In this document: piece after piece, positions 26,610-35,577 of the stretch | How the letters are laid out: each line of letters begins with the position of its first letter | How positions within the stretch are numbered: position 1 is the first letter of the stretch | NCBI GenBank assembly: GCA_902489965.1 | Contig: CABUCA010000003.1 | Coordinates: 1-57,577, forward strand | Source of the DNA: an uncultured Collinsella sp. | Lineage (GTDB): Bacteria; Actinomycetota; Coriobacteriia; Coriobacteriales; Coriobacteriaceae | Direction: 5' to 3' | Length of the DNA: 57,577 nucleotides | The notes under the pieces: model-generated | What the model saw: only the letters and a program-made list of their open reading frames with translations | Database searches by the model: none | Told to the model about the DNA's origin: nothing | Translations under genes and position numbers: made by a program

Positions 26610-27413
26610 ATGCCCCCATGCAATAATCAGCAGACTATTGAGTTGGACAGTACGACCTGGACTGCTCTCAACGAGCTCGCGCTTGCAATCCACGCATCAC
26701 ACGGTGTCGATAAGCTGCAAAAGGAGACCCTCGAGGGAACGACAGGGCTCGTGCCCCATCGGATCGCCATGTTCGACCTGATCGAGGCAGCGGGCAGTGA
26801 TGCCCCACGCTACGTCCACCCCGCAAGCAGCGGAATGGACGACCGCGCACTGAGCGACTACTACAACCGCTACGCCGCGATGGACTATACAACATGGAGC
26901 TTTGACTTACATAAGGTCGGCGTCTACCGCGACCTCGACCTCGTCGACGTCGAGCGACGCGATGCCACGCCCATCTATCGCAAATGGATGGAACCGCAGG
27001 GCGTCTACTTTGGCTGTACGGCCACGCTCGCGCACAACGACAGCCCGCTAGGAAGCATCACCCTGTTTCGTGAACGCACGGCCGGAGACTTCACCGACAC
27101 CGAGCTCGCAATCCTGCTCGAAGTCGCTCGGCACGCGAGCCTCGCGCTCGCCAACCTCTATCCTCGGGGCATTAAACTCACCCAGACAGAAGACACAAAC
27201 CAGCTAAATGCTTTCATTACAGAACACAATATCCAACCGCGCGAAGCCGAAGTCATGCGGCTCATGCTCGACGGCAAAACGAACAAACAGATGGCAAACG
27301 AGCTATTCATAAGCGAGTCAACCGTCAAGAAGCATGTCAACGCCATCTATCGCAAGCTCGGCGTCAGCAACCGCCTGGGCCTCATGACTGCCACGCAAAA
27401 CATCCCGCGATAA
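26610..27413 (+). CDS. LuxR-family regulator with GAF-like sensor domain
   Basis: 267 residues. The C-terminal 60 residues are a LuxR HTH (IQPREAEVMRLMLDGKTNKQ, then ESTVKKHVNAIYRKLGV). The N-terminal ~190 residues read like a GAF-type sensor (GSITLFRERTAGDFTDTELA, LLEVARHASLALANL). The ATG at 26610 has AAAGGA upstream; an ATG 12 codons earlier is possible. It is transcribed away from aguA with 178 bp between starts, so it probably controls aguA. No transmembrane segment, unlike the two LuxR proteins flanking the main agmatine cluster. Confidence 0.85.
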   Translation: MPPCNNQQTIELDSTTWTALNELALAIHASHGVDKLQKETLEGTTGLVPHRIAMFDLIEAAGSDAPRYVHPASSGMDDRALSDYYNRYAAMDYTTWSFDLHKVGVYRDLDLVDVERRDATPIYRKWMEPQGVYFGCTATLAHNDSPLGSITLFRERTAGDFTDTELAILLEVARHASLALANLYPRGIKLTQTEDTNQLNAFITEHNIQPREAEVMRLMLDGKTNKQMANELFISESTVKKHVNAIYRKLGVSNRLGLMTATQNIPR

Positions 27414-27414
27414 A

Positions 27415-27450
27415 AAAGGGCGCCCTCCATGCAGAGAACGCCCTTTGATT
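27415..27450 (+). terminator. Terminator of the soluble LuxR gene
   Basis: AAAGGGCG/CGCCCTTT arms (27415-27422, 27439-27446) then TGATTT, immediately after the stop codon. Confidence 0.75.
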
Positions 27451-27480
27451 TCGCCATTTGAATTAGTGTCGGCTCTGGCT

Positions 27481-27766
27481 CAAAGAGTAGACAGGTTTAT
27501 TTTGGCAGGTTTTATCTGGGCAAATGTCAGCCGCCGCGAGGGAGCTGCCTTCCCTCGCGGCGGTCTTCTAGCAGAAAAACCAAGTGAGCAGGCTTTTTGC
27601 AGGAGGTCAAGCACGCCCCAAAACGCCACAGCTCTGACCTGCGGTTTTATTGAGTATTTGTTGCGATGTGCTCGGCATATCCAAATAAGTCTACTCACTT
27701 GCATCTAAGACGCACCAGATAGGCAAAAACCGCCGCAAAAAGGGGGCCGGTTCCCTTCGCGGCAGC
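27481..27766. repeat. About 285-bp dispersed repeat, copy A
   Basis: From ACAGGTTTATTTTGGCAGG (27491) to about 27766 it aligns with 41428-41704 with few gaps; by eye I estimate 85-90% identity. A GC-rich hairpin lies near the left (CCGCCGCGAGGGAG, perfect in this copy) and another at the right end (imperfect here, perfect in copy B). A central inverted repeat CAAGTGAG/CTCACTTG spans most of the unit. It lies between a LuxR gene and a convergent gene, exactly as copy B does. No reading frame is shared intact by the two copies. Confidence 0.85.
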
Positions 27767-27785
27767 CGTTAATACGCCGAGCTTG

Positions 27786-28955
27786 TTATCGTAAAAGCCA
27801 ATCACGCGCCGAAACCACACTACAGTCTTTCGACTCATACGTTGAGTCCACGCGGGCCACAACATAGCGCGCATCTTTTGCAATGTCGATCTCATCGCAT
27901 ACAGTCTGTAGATGGCGGGCGTACTTATCGTGATACGTTCTGGATGATTTTATTTCGATAGCCTTGGGACTCCCTGAGTTTGTACAGTCGAGCAAATCGA
28001 TTTCACGCTTGCTGTCGTCCCTATAGAAATACAGCTCGGGATTCTCGCCCACGTTGAGATGGCTCTTCGCCGTTTCGGAAACGATGAGGTTTTCGAAAAC
28101 GGCCCCCAGATAAGGGCTCTCCAATAGTTGCTCCAGTGATCCAATTTTGAGCAAGTAGCAGAGCAGCCCCGTGTCGTAAAAATAGAGCTTGGGCGTTTTA
28201 GTTAGACGCTTCTTGGCATTTGCATAATAGGGCTGCAGCGAAAACGTCAGGTAGCTCTGCTCCAGAATGGACAACCAGCTTTTAATGGTCGATACGCTCA
28301 CGCCCGTATCTCGAGAAAGCGAGGATATATTGATGAGGGCACCGACGCTCTGAGCAATTATGGACAGAAACTTATGAAACTCCGCCTTATTGCGCACATC
28401 AAGCAAGCCCACAACATCGCGCTCAACATAGGTATCGATATAGCTGGGAAAATAAACCGAGGACGGCATTCCGGCGGAACGCAGGCGAGGGTATCCCCCT
28501 TCGTGCGCGAACAAATCCACTTCCAGCTGCCCCTGCTGGCCCCTCTCCGCTTCTCGAAACGATAATGGCAGCAATTTTAAGATCCCGACTCGCCCGGCAA
28601 GAGACTGCCCGATGCTTTTCATCATCAAAAAGTTTTGCGAGCCTGTAAGGATGTATTGACCGGCGTCTCCCCGCTCATCCGAAACAACCTGGATCATTGA
28701 AAACAAATCCGGGGCGTATTGCGCCTCATCGATGATGAGTCCGCCCTTTCGGTTGCGGATAAAACTCACCGGATCCTCCAAGGCCGCGCGCCTCGTTTGA
28801 GGGTCCTCAAGCGTGACGTAGGAATAGTCGGGAAAGGCATGCCGAACCAGCGTAGACTTACCACTCTGCCTAGGCCCTGTCAACGACACAACAGGAAACC
28901 AGCCTGCCATGCGAATGAGCAACTCATGCAAATCCCTGTTAATGAACTCAGCCAT
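27786..28955 (-). CDS. AAA ATPase with C-terminal DUF4143-type domain (first paralog)
   Basis: 389 residues. P-loop GPRQSGKSTL near residue 26, Walker B GGLIIDEAQYAP, sensor ILTGSQNF. The C-terminal half has YFYDTGLLCYLL, GAVFENLIVSE, and ELYFYRDDSKREIDLL with IEIKSSRTYH, a PD-(D/E)xK-like pattern common in this family. Cellular role unproven. The ATG at 28955 follows AAGGGG; the longer in-frame extension runs through the repeats and is rejected. Three direct repeats at exactly 23-bp period lie 26 bp upstream. The second family member at 56075 has its own phased repeats. Confidence 0.88.
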   Translation of the reverse strand: MAEFINRDLHELLIRMAGWFPVVSLTGPRQSGKSTLVRHAFPDYSYVTLEDPQTRRAALEDPVSFIRNRKGGLIIDEAQYAPDLFSMIQVVSDERGDAGQYILTGSQNFLMMKSIGQSLAGRVGILKLLPLSFREAERGQQGQLEVDLFAHEGGYPRLRSAGMPSSVYFPSYIDTYVERDVVGLLDVRNKAEFHKFLSIIAQSVGALINISSLSRDTGVSVSTIKSWLSILEQSYLTFSLQPYYANAKKRLTKTPKLYFYDTGLLCYLLKIGSLEQLLESPYLGAVFENLIVSETAKSHLNVGENPELYFYRDDSKREIDLLDCTNSGSPKAIEIKSSRTYHDKYARHLQTVCDEIDIAKDARYVVARVDSTYESKDCSVVSARDWLLR

Positions 28956-28980
28956 ATCAACGCCCCTTATTACGCTGTTA

Positions 28981-29041
28981 CCATAATCGAATAGTTTCAT
29001 TCTCCATAATCTTATAGTAGCGTTTACCATAATCTTATAGT
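28981..29041 (-). repeat. Three phased direct repeats (23-bp period) upstream of the ATPase gene
   Basis: The 15-bp core, read on the coding strand, is ACTATAAGATTATGG (29027-29041 and 29004-29018, identical) and ACTATTCGATTATGG (28981-28995). Starts are spaced exactly 23 bp. Two copies contain TATAAG, a -10-like hexamer, so a protein bound here would affect transcription directly. Confidence 0.85.
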
Positions 29042-29091
29042 AACCCAGTTCAAAAGCATTATTTATAGAGCCGAAATCTCAGACCCTAAAT

Positions 29092-29136
29092 AACAAAAGC
29101 CACCACAATGGGGGACTGTCCCCATTGTGGTGGCTT
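29092..29136 (-). terminator. Terminator of the MATE gene (CCACCACAA...CTGTCCCC family)
   Basis: AAGCCACCACAATGGGG pairs with CCCCATTGTGGTGGCTT; on the minus strand TTTTGTTATTT follows. Sequence and loop resemble the terminator at 50222-50252. Confidence 0.88.
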
Positions 29137-29184
29137 GCAGGCGAGTTAACTTGTTCGACTATCGTACGCCAGCCATGTCCGAGC

Positions 29185-30561
29185 CTAGAGCGTGGCAAGG
29201 CGCTTGGACTCGTGCGCGGCGAGCGCAATGGAGATGATGCCAGTAATGGCATCGGCCACCACCAGGGCGATCCACACGCCCTCGACACCCATCATGTTGC
29301 CGAGGAGGTACATAAGCGGCACCGAGCAGATCACATAGCGAAGCAGGCCCGTAAACGTGGCGACACCCACCTTCTCGACCGCCTGGAAATACATCGACAT
29401 GGTCATGGCAAGATAGCCCAGGGCAACAGCCAGGATGACAGTACGCGTGGCGTTGGCGGCAACCTCAACGAGCGCAGGATCGCTGCCGGCAAAGAAGGCG
29501 CACACCGGGGTGGCGGCAAGCCAGAGCGCGACGGTGACCAGCGCCAGCGTCACAACCTGGTACTTAAGCGTGCAGGAGAGCGTCTCCTTAAGGCGTGCCC
29601 AAGCCTTTGCGCCGGCGTTGAAGGCAGCGATGGGCTGCAGACCGTAGGAGAAGCACTGGGCAACCATCATGGTAATGTAGAGGATGTAGCCGTTGATCAC
29701 GCCAAAGGCTGCGATGTAGAGCGAGCCCATGTCGCCGCCGAGCGAACCCAAAAGCGAGTTGGCAACGGTATTAAAGATAAAGGTCGCACCCTGGACCAGG
29801 AAGAACGGGAAGCCGATCTTGAAGATCTGGCCGCAGATGGCGAGGTCGAGCTTAAGGTCGGCCAGGCTAATCTGGAGCTGGGACTTTTTGCCCCCGATGA
29901 ACCAGAAGATACCGATGGCCCAGATACCGATGGAAAGCCCGTAGTACACGCCGGCGCCCATAACGCCAAACTTGAGCACAAACGTGGAAAGCGCGAGCCA
30001 ACAGATGGCGACGATGGCCGAAACGGTCATGAGGTTGGCCTGGATCTGAACCTTCTCGTCCACACGCATCACAGCGGTGATCATCTGGCCAATGACCGTG
30101 AGCGGCAGCAGCACGGCGAAGGTGCGCACGCCGGCAACGGTATCGGCCATGATGTCGGGCGTGGCGCCAAAGAATGTGCAGATGGGCTCGGTAAACACTG
30201 CCATCACCACAGCAAGCAGCACACTCACGATCGTGGTGAGCCAAAAGCCCTGGCTAAAAGCCTTGCTTGCGCCCTTGATGTCGCCGGCACCCAAAAGGTT
30301 GCCCACCACGGCGGGCACGCCGGTGCCAAACAGGTTGCCAAAGGCCAGGTTGATGTACTCGACCGACATAATGATCGAGACACATGCCAGGCCGTGGGCA
30401 CCTAGGCCCCAACCCATCACGAGGCCCTCAAGGACCACCATGATGATCTGGGCGAGCATGCCCTGGCCGGTGACGATGGTGTACTTACGCACCAGACCGG
30501 GAATCGGTTGGGAGGCGAGCTCGCGCTCCTCCTCCACGGCAGCGGTTACTTCTTCTGCCAT
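29185..30561 (-). CDS. MATE-family efflux transporter
   Basis: 458 residues with twelve hydrophobic segments in two homologous halves. Typical MATE stretches are GTGVPAVVGNLLGAGD in the first half and MVAQCFSYGLQPIAAFNAGA in the second. These proteins export cationic drugs or metabolites by Na+ or H+ antiport; the substrate is unknown. The ATG at 30561 follows AAAGGGGAG. It lies 87 bp downstream of the amidohydrolase gene on the same strand; an operon is likely. Confidence 0.9.
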   Translation of the reverse strand: MAEEVTAAVEEERELASQPIPGLVRKYTIVTGQGMLAQIIMVVLEGLVMGWGLGAHGLACVSIIMSVEYINLAFGNLFGTGVPAVVGNLLGAGDIKGASKAFSQGFWLTTIVSVLLAVVMAVFTEPICTFFGATPDIMADTVAGVRTFAVLLPLTVIGQMITAVMRVDEKVQIQANLMTVSAIVAICWLALSTFVLKFGVMGAGVYYGLSIGIWAIGIFWFIGGKKSQLQISLADLKLDLAICGQIFKIGFPFFLVQGATFIFNTVANSLLGSLGGDMGSLYIAAFGVINGYILYITMMVAQCFSYGLQPIAAFNAGAKAWARLKETLSCTLKYQVVTLALVTVALWLAATPVCAFFAGSDPALVEVAANATRTVILAVALGYLAMTMSMYFQAVEKVGVATFTGLLRYVICSVPLMYLLGNMMGVEGVWIALVVADAITGIISIALAAHESKRLATL

Positions 30562-30648
30562 TGTTCTCCCCTTTCCTTGAGAGAGTAGTGCTGAATGGAT
30601 GTCAGGCGGCTGACAACTGGCACCAAGCCGCCCAATCAAACGATGGCG

Positions 30649-32277
30649 CTATGCCTCAAAGACCACCTTGCCGGCGATCATCGTGAGGGCTGCGGTAGCC
30701 TCGAGCACCTCGGCCGGCTCGCAATCAAAGAGATTGCGGTCGAGCACGCAGATATCTGCCTGTTTGCCGCACGCGAGCGTGCCGATGCGGTCCTCGGCAT
30801 GCATGGCGTAGGCGCTGCCATAGGTGTAGGCGCGCAGAGCCTCGGCCATGGTAATGCGCTCCTGGGGGAACCAGCCCTCAGGGTTGGAACCGTCCTCGAG
30901 CATGCGGAAGACCGCGCCGTACACCTCCTCCATGGGCTCCAAGCCCACAACGGGGAAGTCACTGCCCAGGTGCACCACGGCTCCGCTGGCAAGCAGGCTA
31001 TGCAGGGGCCACGAAAGCGCGGCACGCTCGGGACCCACGGCTTCGTCCTTGGCAAGGTCAGCCATATCGAGCAGCATGTGCCACGGCTGCATGCCGGGGC
31101 AGACGCCGAGCTCGGCATAACGCGGCATATCCTCGGGTTGAACCGTCTCGTTGTGCTCCATGGAGTGGCGACAATCCCGCTTGCCATGCAAGCGCTCGCC
31201 CTCCTCAAAGCAATCGAGCACAAAACGCACCGAGCGATCGCCGATTGCATGGATGCGCGTGTCAACGCCCCATTCCTGCGCCCTCAGGATGGCAGCACGG
31301 ATGCGCTCCGGCTCCTCCGCGGGCTCACCACAGGTGTCGGGTGCGTTGCTATAGGGTTCAAGCATCCAGGCGGTATGGTCGGAGCACACACCATCAAGGA
31401 ACTGCTTAAAGCCGTGCCACTCCACCTGCGTACCCGGGAAGGCGTATTTCTCCTTGATCTGCTCGAGCGTCAAGGACTCGTTTTCGAACAGGTCGGTGTA
31501 CAGGAACACGCGCAGCGGCAAGTCGCCCTTGGCATTAAGACCTGCCAACACCGCATACGGGTTTTCCATGCTCACAAACGTAGGATTGACCATGCCGACC
31601 GTAGTGATTCCCAGGGCATTGGCGCGCCGGGCGGTTTTTGCAAACGACGCGTCAACAACCTCGGGCGCTGGGTCGTAGACCTCGTCCATAAAGAAGGCGC
31701 CGGCGTTGTTGGAAAACACGCCCGTCAGATTGCCGTCGGCATCCTTAAGGATCTTGCCGCCTGCGGGATCGGGCGTCTGCGAAGTTACTCCCACCTTGTT
31801 GATGGCGCAGGTATTGGCACTAAAGGTATGCAAGTCAACCTGCTGCAGAAATACCGGGCGGTCGGAGATGTACTCATCGATCATCGCGGCCGTGGGCATC
31901 TCGGGGACATCCCACTGGAACTGGATAATCTGGCAGCCCAGAATCCACTCGTTATCGGGATGGTCGGCCGCAAACGCCACGACACGTTCCATCGCCATCT
32001 CAAAACTGGTGCAGTCGATGAGGTTGACGGCAAAATCGGGGTCGGTCATAAACGCGCCCTGGGCAAAATGCGTGTGCGAGTCGATCAGGCCGGGCATGAC
32101 GAGCTGGTCGCCAAAGTCGCGCACCTCGGTATCGGGACCGATAAACGGTGCCAGGTGAGCATCGTCACCGCAGGCAACGATTTTATCGCCCCGCACGGCA
32201 ACGCCGCCCTTAAACGGCTCGAGCCCATCGCCGGTAAAGACGGCGTCGCTCTTGATAACTACATCAGCCTTGTCCAT
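30649..32277 (-). CDS. YtcJ-like metal-dependent amidohydrolase
   Basis: 542 residues. Amidohydrolase-superfamily layout: small beta domain, metal-binding GLIDSHTHF (His68, His70), a later HAIGDRSVRF, SMEHNE, and the terminal HLGSDFPV with the catalytic Asp. This subfamily (DUF1446-independent, YtcJ/AepA-like) is widespread but lacks firm substrates. The ATG at 32277 follows GAGGAGGCTCGC; a 41-codon upstream extension is rejected. It is followed by a MATE exporter on the same strand, so the two may deal with one compound. Confidence 0.85.
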   Translation of the reverse strand: MDKADVVIKSDAVFTGDGLEPFKGGVAVRGDKIVACGDDAHLAPFIGPDTEVRDFGDQLVMPGLIDSHTHFAQGAFMTDPDFAVNLIDCTSFEMAMERVVAFAADHPDNEWILGCQIIQFQWDVPEMPTAAMIDEYISDRPVFLQQVDLHTFSANTCAINKVGVTSQTPDPAGGKILKDADGNLTGVFSNNAGAFFMDEVYDPAPEVVDASFAKTARRANALGITTVGMVNPTFVSMENPYAVLAGLNAKGDLPLRVFLYTDLFENESLTLEQIKEKYAFPGTQVEWHGFKQFLDGVCSDHTAWMLEPYSNAPDTCGEPAEEPERIRAAILRAQEWGVDTRIHAIGDRSVRFVLDCFEEGERLHGKRDCRHSMEHNETVQPEDMPRYAELGVCPGMQPWHMLLDMADLAKDEAVGPERAALSWPLHSLLASGAVVHLGSDFPVVGLEPMEEVYGAVFRMLEDGSNPEGWFPQERITMAEALRAYTYGSAYAMHAEDRIGTLACGKQADICVLDRNLFDCEPAEVLEATAALTMIAGKVVFEA

Positions 32278-32592
32278 GCGAGCCTCCTCAGGCATCTTTG
32301 GTTGTAACGCGGACGCACCGCCCGCATGGGCACTCGGTTGGGAGCGTAGCGCTCCCGCATCGGCGCGTGCCCACAAGCCGTGCTCGGACGTCTGTCCCAC
32401 GTCCGCGGCTTCGCGCTACACCCATTGATACACAGGGGCAAACCCGTGCCAAGGCCAGGGACCGCAAACGGTCAGTTTAAGCAGGTTTACACGCTTTACC
32501 TGCAGGTTTATTGTCTGAGATTATTACCGCTTCATTACGCCCAACGGTGTGGCCGCCCACACAGCAAGACCCGCATGCGAGGAAGAATGAGG
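32278..32592. other. Spacer between the membrane LuxR gene and the amidohydrolase
   Basis: Holds the leader of the amidohydrolase and the 3' end of the LuxR transcript (both minus strand). Near 32468-32517 the plus strand reads AGCAGGTTTACACGC and then CTGCAGGTTTATTG, a short direct repeat of CAGGTTTA. No gene, clear promoter or strong terminator was recognised. Confidence 0.35.
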
Positions 32593-33585
32593 CTAGGAAC
32601 GCCAAAAGGTATCTATAAGGTCATCTCGGTTGGAGACGCCGCTTTTAACGTAGATGCGATGCAAGTGTGCCTTGACCGTGCCAGGGCTGATGACCAACTC
32701 GCTGGCGATGTTTTGGGCGTCGTTGCCCTTCAGCACCAGCGTGAGCACCTCCTGCTCGCGCCGTGACAGCTTATGGGCGTCGGCATAAATCACCACACGC
32801 GATGCGAGATCGTCCTCAGAGCTTGCGCTCTCGGCTGCCACGTCCTCATCGGCACGCGGATGACGGGCATACACACGCAGGATATGGCTAAACTGGCAAA
32901 AAAGCTGAGCCGCGCATACCACGAGCAGCACGTTTTCGGAGATATTGCGCTCGGACAGATACCACAAAAAGAGGCCGATGACGGGGTTTTGGGAGTCGGG
33001 GCGGCAGAACAAGATCATGTAGGTGTCCTCGGCGATCACGCAAAACACAAGAACGAAGGCCACCTTCCAAAAGAGCTTTGAGCGGTCGAGGTCGAGTTTC
33101 TCAACACGCGTTGCTCTGTACCGGTAATGCCAGGCGGCATAGGCAAGACATCCTACATTACCCAGGTCACGCGTGAGCCAAAAGAGATACTGCTGCACCT
33201 CTCCGGCAGCGCCGCTGCGAGGCACCAGCAGCAATTGCAAGATTGAAAACGGCACGATAGCGAGTCCGAGCATGCGCGACGTCGGTCTTTTGCGCAAGCG
33301 CGCAAACATCCATAGCACCACGCAGGCATAGATGGCAATACCAAGCACGCAGCGCAGCAAGGGGTGCTGCAGCGGCTCGCTAAAGGTAACGGCGTAGTCG
33401 TATTTGAGCCGATTGTACTCGTCAAAAAAGATGACCGACATATCGAGCATATAGAGCAAAAAACCCGCCGCGGCCACGAGGCTGTCGCGACGGCGCGTCA
33501 TGAGCCAAACCACCAATGCCACGGCACTGGTCACCAGAGCCACACCCATGATAATCGTGGTGTAGATATAGAACGCGAAACTCAT
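32593..33585 (-). CDS. Seven-helix membrane LuxR-type regulator (first paralog)
   Basis: 330 residues. About seven hydrophobic segments occupy residues 1-240. A cytoplasmic linker and a C-terminal LuxR HTH follow (LSRREQEVLTLVLKGNDAQN, then SPGTVKAHLHRIYVKSGV). The same architecture and local matches (YLSERN.SENV, CVIAED/CIVAED before the last helices) occur in the protein at 40448-41413. Such membrane LuxR proteins are frequent in Coriobacteriia; their signals are largely unknown. The ATG at 33585 follows GGGGAGG. Its position beside agmatine transport genes suggests control of that cluster. Confidence 0.88.
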   Translation of the reverse strand: MSFAFYIYTTIIMGVALVTSAVALVVWLMTRRRDSLVAAAGFLLYMLDMSVIFFDEYNRLKYDYAVTFSEPLQHPLLRCVLGIAIYACVVLWMFARLRKRPTSRMLGLAIVPFSILQLLLVPRSGAAGEVQQYLFWLTRDLGNVGCLAYAAWHYRYRATRVEKLDLDRSKLFWKVAFVLVFCVIAEDTYMILFCRPDSQNPVIGLFLWYLSERNISENVLLVVCAAQLFCQFSHILRVYARHPRADEDVAAESASSEDDLASRVVIYADAHKLSRREQEVLTLVLKGNDAQNIASELVISPGTVKAHLHRIYVKSGVSNRDDLIDTFWRS

Positions 33586-33618
33586 GCCCGCCTCCCCTGT
33601 CTAGATGCTGTGAGGATG

Positions 33619-33648
33619 TTGACAGATTCTTTGCCGCAAGATTAGACT
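33619..33648 (+). promoter_or_regulatory. Promoter of the small gene at 33714
   Basis: TTGACA (33619-33624), 18-bp spacer, TAGACT (33643-33648). Downstream, CTCACCGAT occurs twice (about 33648 and 33692), flanking an AAACG/CGTTT dyad; a regulator site is possible. Confidence 0.55.
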
Positions 33649-33713
33649 CACCGATTAAACGTACTGTATCGTTTAGATAAACAAGCTGTGTCTCACCGAT
33701 GAAAGGAGATGCC

Positions 33714-33905
33714 ATGACACCGATCGATCCGCTCAAGATGCTCGTCGCGCCCGCCGCCAAGGCCATCACCCGACTCGGTTCTTCCATGACCTACGACAAT
33801 GTCCCCTGCGCCGTTGAGGCGCGTTCGGACAGCTGCCCCTACCTGGGCCACGTCCCCTACTTTGCACCCAAGCTCGCATCTGATCCCGAGCAGCGTGAGC
33901 AGTAA
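33714..33905 (+). CDS. Small protein of unknown function
   Basis: 63 residues beginning MTPIDPLKMLVAPAAKA, with a short basic/hydrophobic N-terminal helix, then NVPCAVEARSDSCPYLGHVP and an acidic tail. I do not recognise it. Support for it being real: an optimal ribosome site (AAAGGAG, five bases before ATG), a good promoter upstream, and an isolated position divergent from the membrane LuxR gene. Two cysteines spaced by nine residues could bind a metal or form a disulfide. No signal peptide is clear. Confidence 0.55.
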   Translation: MTPIDPLKMLVAPAAKAITRLGSSMTYDNVPCAVEARSDSCPYLGHVPYFAPKLASDPEQREQ

Positions 33906-33940
33906 TCCAAGATGCATCTAGCACCGCACAACTCGCGGCG

Positions 33941-35350
33941 CTACTGTTTTGGTGCAAAGCGACCTGTCCCCCTTGCGCCAACGCCGGGATTGTCGATGCT
34001 GCGGCCGCGGCGCGATATGAGGCGCGAAACCTCGCCCAGCAACACGCCGATCACCACACCCATGAGGATCGGCAACTTTGACATCTCGGCGGGCGAGCTG
34101 TTAAGCGGCACGATTGTCGCAACAATCGAAAGCACGAGTTCTACCACCGGCACCGCAAGCGCTACCGCAAGCACCTTGCCCTCGAAGGGCGCGCGAAACA
34201 CACGCGGGCGGTCGTCGTATTTACGCAGGCGCCAAAACGCCGGGAACATCGGGATATAGCTCATGAGCAGAAAGACGACGTTCATCGAGAAGAAGACCCA
34301 AAAGACGTCGGAACCTTCACCCAGCGGAATCTGAAGTAGCAGCACCAAGCTGGCAAAACAACCGTTAATGAGTGCCGAGCCGTTGGGCATGCCGGTCTTC
34401 TTGGACACCAGCGCAAAGGGACGCGGCATGTTGCCATGGCGCGCGGCATAGCTCGCCACGTTGTTGACGCCAAAGCTCCAACAGATCATGTTGGCAAACA
34501 GCGTTACCAGAAAGGCCACGCCCACGACCATCGTCAGCGGGTGAGCGCGCCCCACCATGGCGGCAACCGCGTCCACAATGCCCGAATCGAGTGAAAGCTG
34601 CTCGGTGGGAACCGCGGCTCCAATACCGATGCCACAGATAATGTAGATCGCCGCGATGGCAACGCCACCGGCGATAACCGCCTTGGGGATATCGCGCGAT
34701 GGGTTCTTCATCGTGCTGGCAAAGGTCGCGACCACCTCAAAGCCCATAAAGTTGAATAGGATGATTGAAAGATACGTCAGTGAGTTAGTGTCTCCCAGAT
34801 CGGGGACAAATGTCTTAAACGACATATCGTTGGCAAAGCCGTTGTTGCAGGCAAACCAGATGCCGATGATTCCCACCACGGCGGTAATGAGCACCTTGAT
34901 GACGGCGCCGCCATCCATGACCCAATCGGCCTCGGCCACCGGCTGCATTGCCATGACCGTGACGCCCCACACAAAGGCAAGCTCGATGGCAATTCGGACC
35001 CCAAGCGAAAATTCGATGCCCCATACCGCATTGATGACACTGGGGAACATGCAGGCGATACTTGCCACCCACAGTGGAAAGTTGACCCAATAGCACCAGG
35101 AGCAGCGTGCACACCAACGGTCTCCCAAGCCCAGGCGAACCCAGTCGTACAGGCCGCCCTCGGAATCGAACGCCGTACCGAGCTCGGCCACCACCAGGCC
35201 ATAGGGAAGCAAAAACGTAATGATAAGGAAGATCCACCAGAAGAACTGCACGTTACCCATGGCAGATGCCGGAGCAGCCGCCTCGATGGTAAAGACAACG
35301 CAGATAACCGAGAGGATGACCTCGAACAGGGAGAACTTTTTACCTGCCAT
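33941..35350 (-). CDS. APC-superfamily amino acid/polyamine antiporter (second paralog)
   Basis: 469 residues, twelve hydrophobic segments. Starts FSLFEVILSVICVVFTIEAA; FWWIFLIITFLLPYG and FNFMGFEVVATF are shared almost word for word with the protein at 37471-38910. By context it exchanges agmatine for putrescine (AguD type); related GadC/AdiC-like roles are possible. The ATG at 35350 is preceded by GGGGAAG. Its leader contains a long hairpin with a T-tract (35370-35446), so transcription may be attenuated. It is the last gene on this strand of the agmatine cluster. Confidence 0.88.
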   Translation of the reverse strand: MAGKKFSLFEVILSVICVVFTIEAAAPASAMGNVQFFWWIFLIITFLLPYGLVVAELGTAFDSEGGLYDWVRLGLGDRWCARCSWCYWVNFPLWVASIACMFPSVINAVWGIEFSLGVRIAIELAFVWGVTVMAMQPVAEADWVMDGGAVIKVLITAVVGIIGIWFACNNGFANDMSFKTFVPDLGDTNSLTYLSIILFNFMGFEVVATFASTMKNPSRDIPKAVIAGGVAIAAIYIICGIGIGAAVPTEQLSLDSGIVDAVAAMVGRAHPLTMVVGVAFLVTLFANMICWSFGVNNVASYAARHGNMPRPFALVSKKTGMPNGSALINGCFASLVLLLQIPLGEGSDVFWVFFSMNVVFLLMSYIPMFPAFWRLRKYDDRPRVFRAPFEGKVLAVALAVPVVELVLSIVATIVPLNSSPAEMSKLPILMGVVIGVLLGEVSRLISRRGRSIDNPGVGARGTGRFAPKQ

Positions 35351-35369
35351 GGCACGCTTCCCCTACAGC

Positions 35370-35446
35370 AAAAAGGATGGCATCTGTACCGAAGGCGCAG
35401 CCCAAGGTAGGGTTGCAGGCCGCGTCACCGGTGCAGGTGCCATCCC
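35370..35446 (-). promoter_or_regulatory. Leader hairpin with T-tract before the second antiporter gene
   Basis: Minus-strand RNA: base stem GGATGGCA (35438-35445) with TGCCATCC (35375-35382), then TTTTT (35370-35374), 19 nt before the start codon. The 55-nt interior can form two further helices, ACCG/CGGU and CGCGGCC/GGCUGCG, stacking into a long irregular hairpin. This is the layout of an attenuator or riboswitch expression platform; it does not match a riboswitch class I can name. Confidence 0.55.
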
Positions 35447-35577
35447 AAAGAGAAGAGAGGATGCAATTGTTGGACCAACGCTCGCGGAACAGGCGCGTGT
35501 AGATAACGATACGCTGGTACATAGATACTCCGATCAAAACGGCCGCGATTGCGACCGGAATCTTTTGGCAATTGAAG

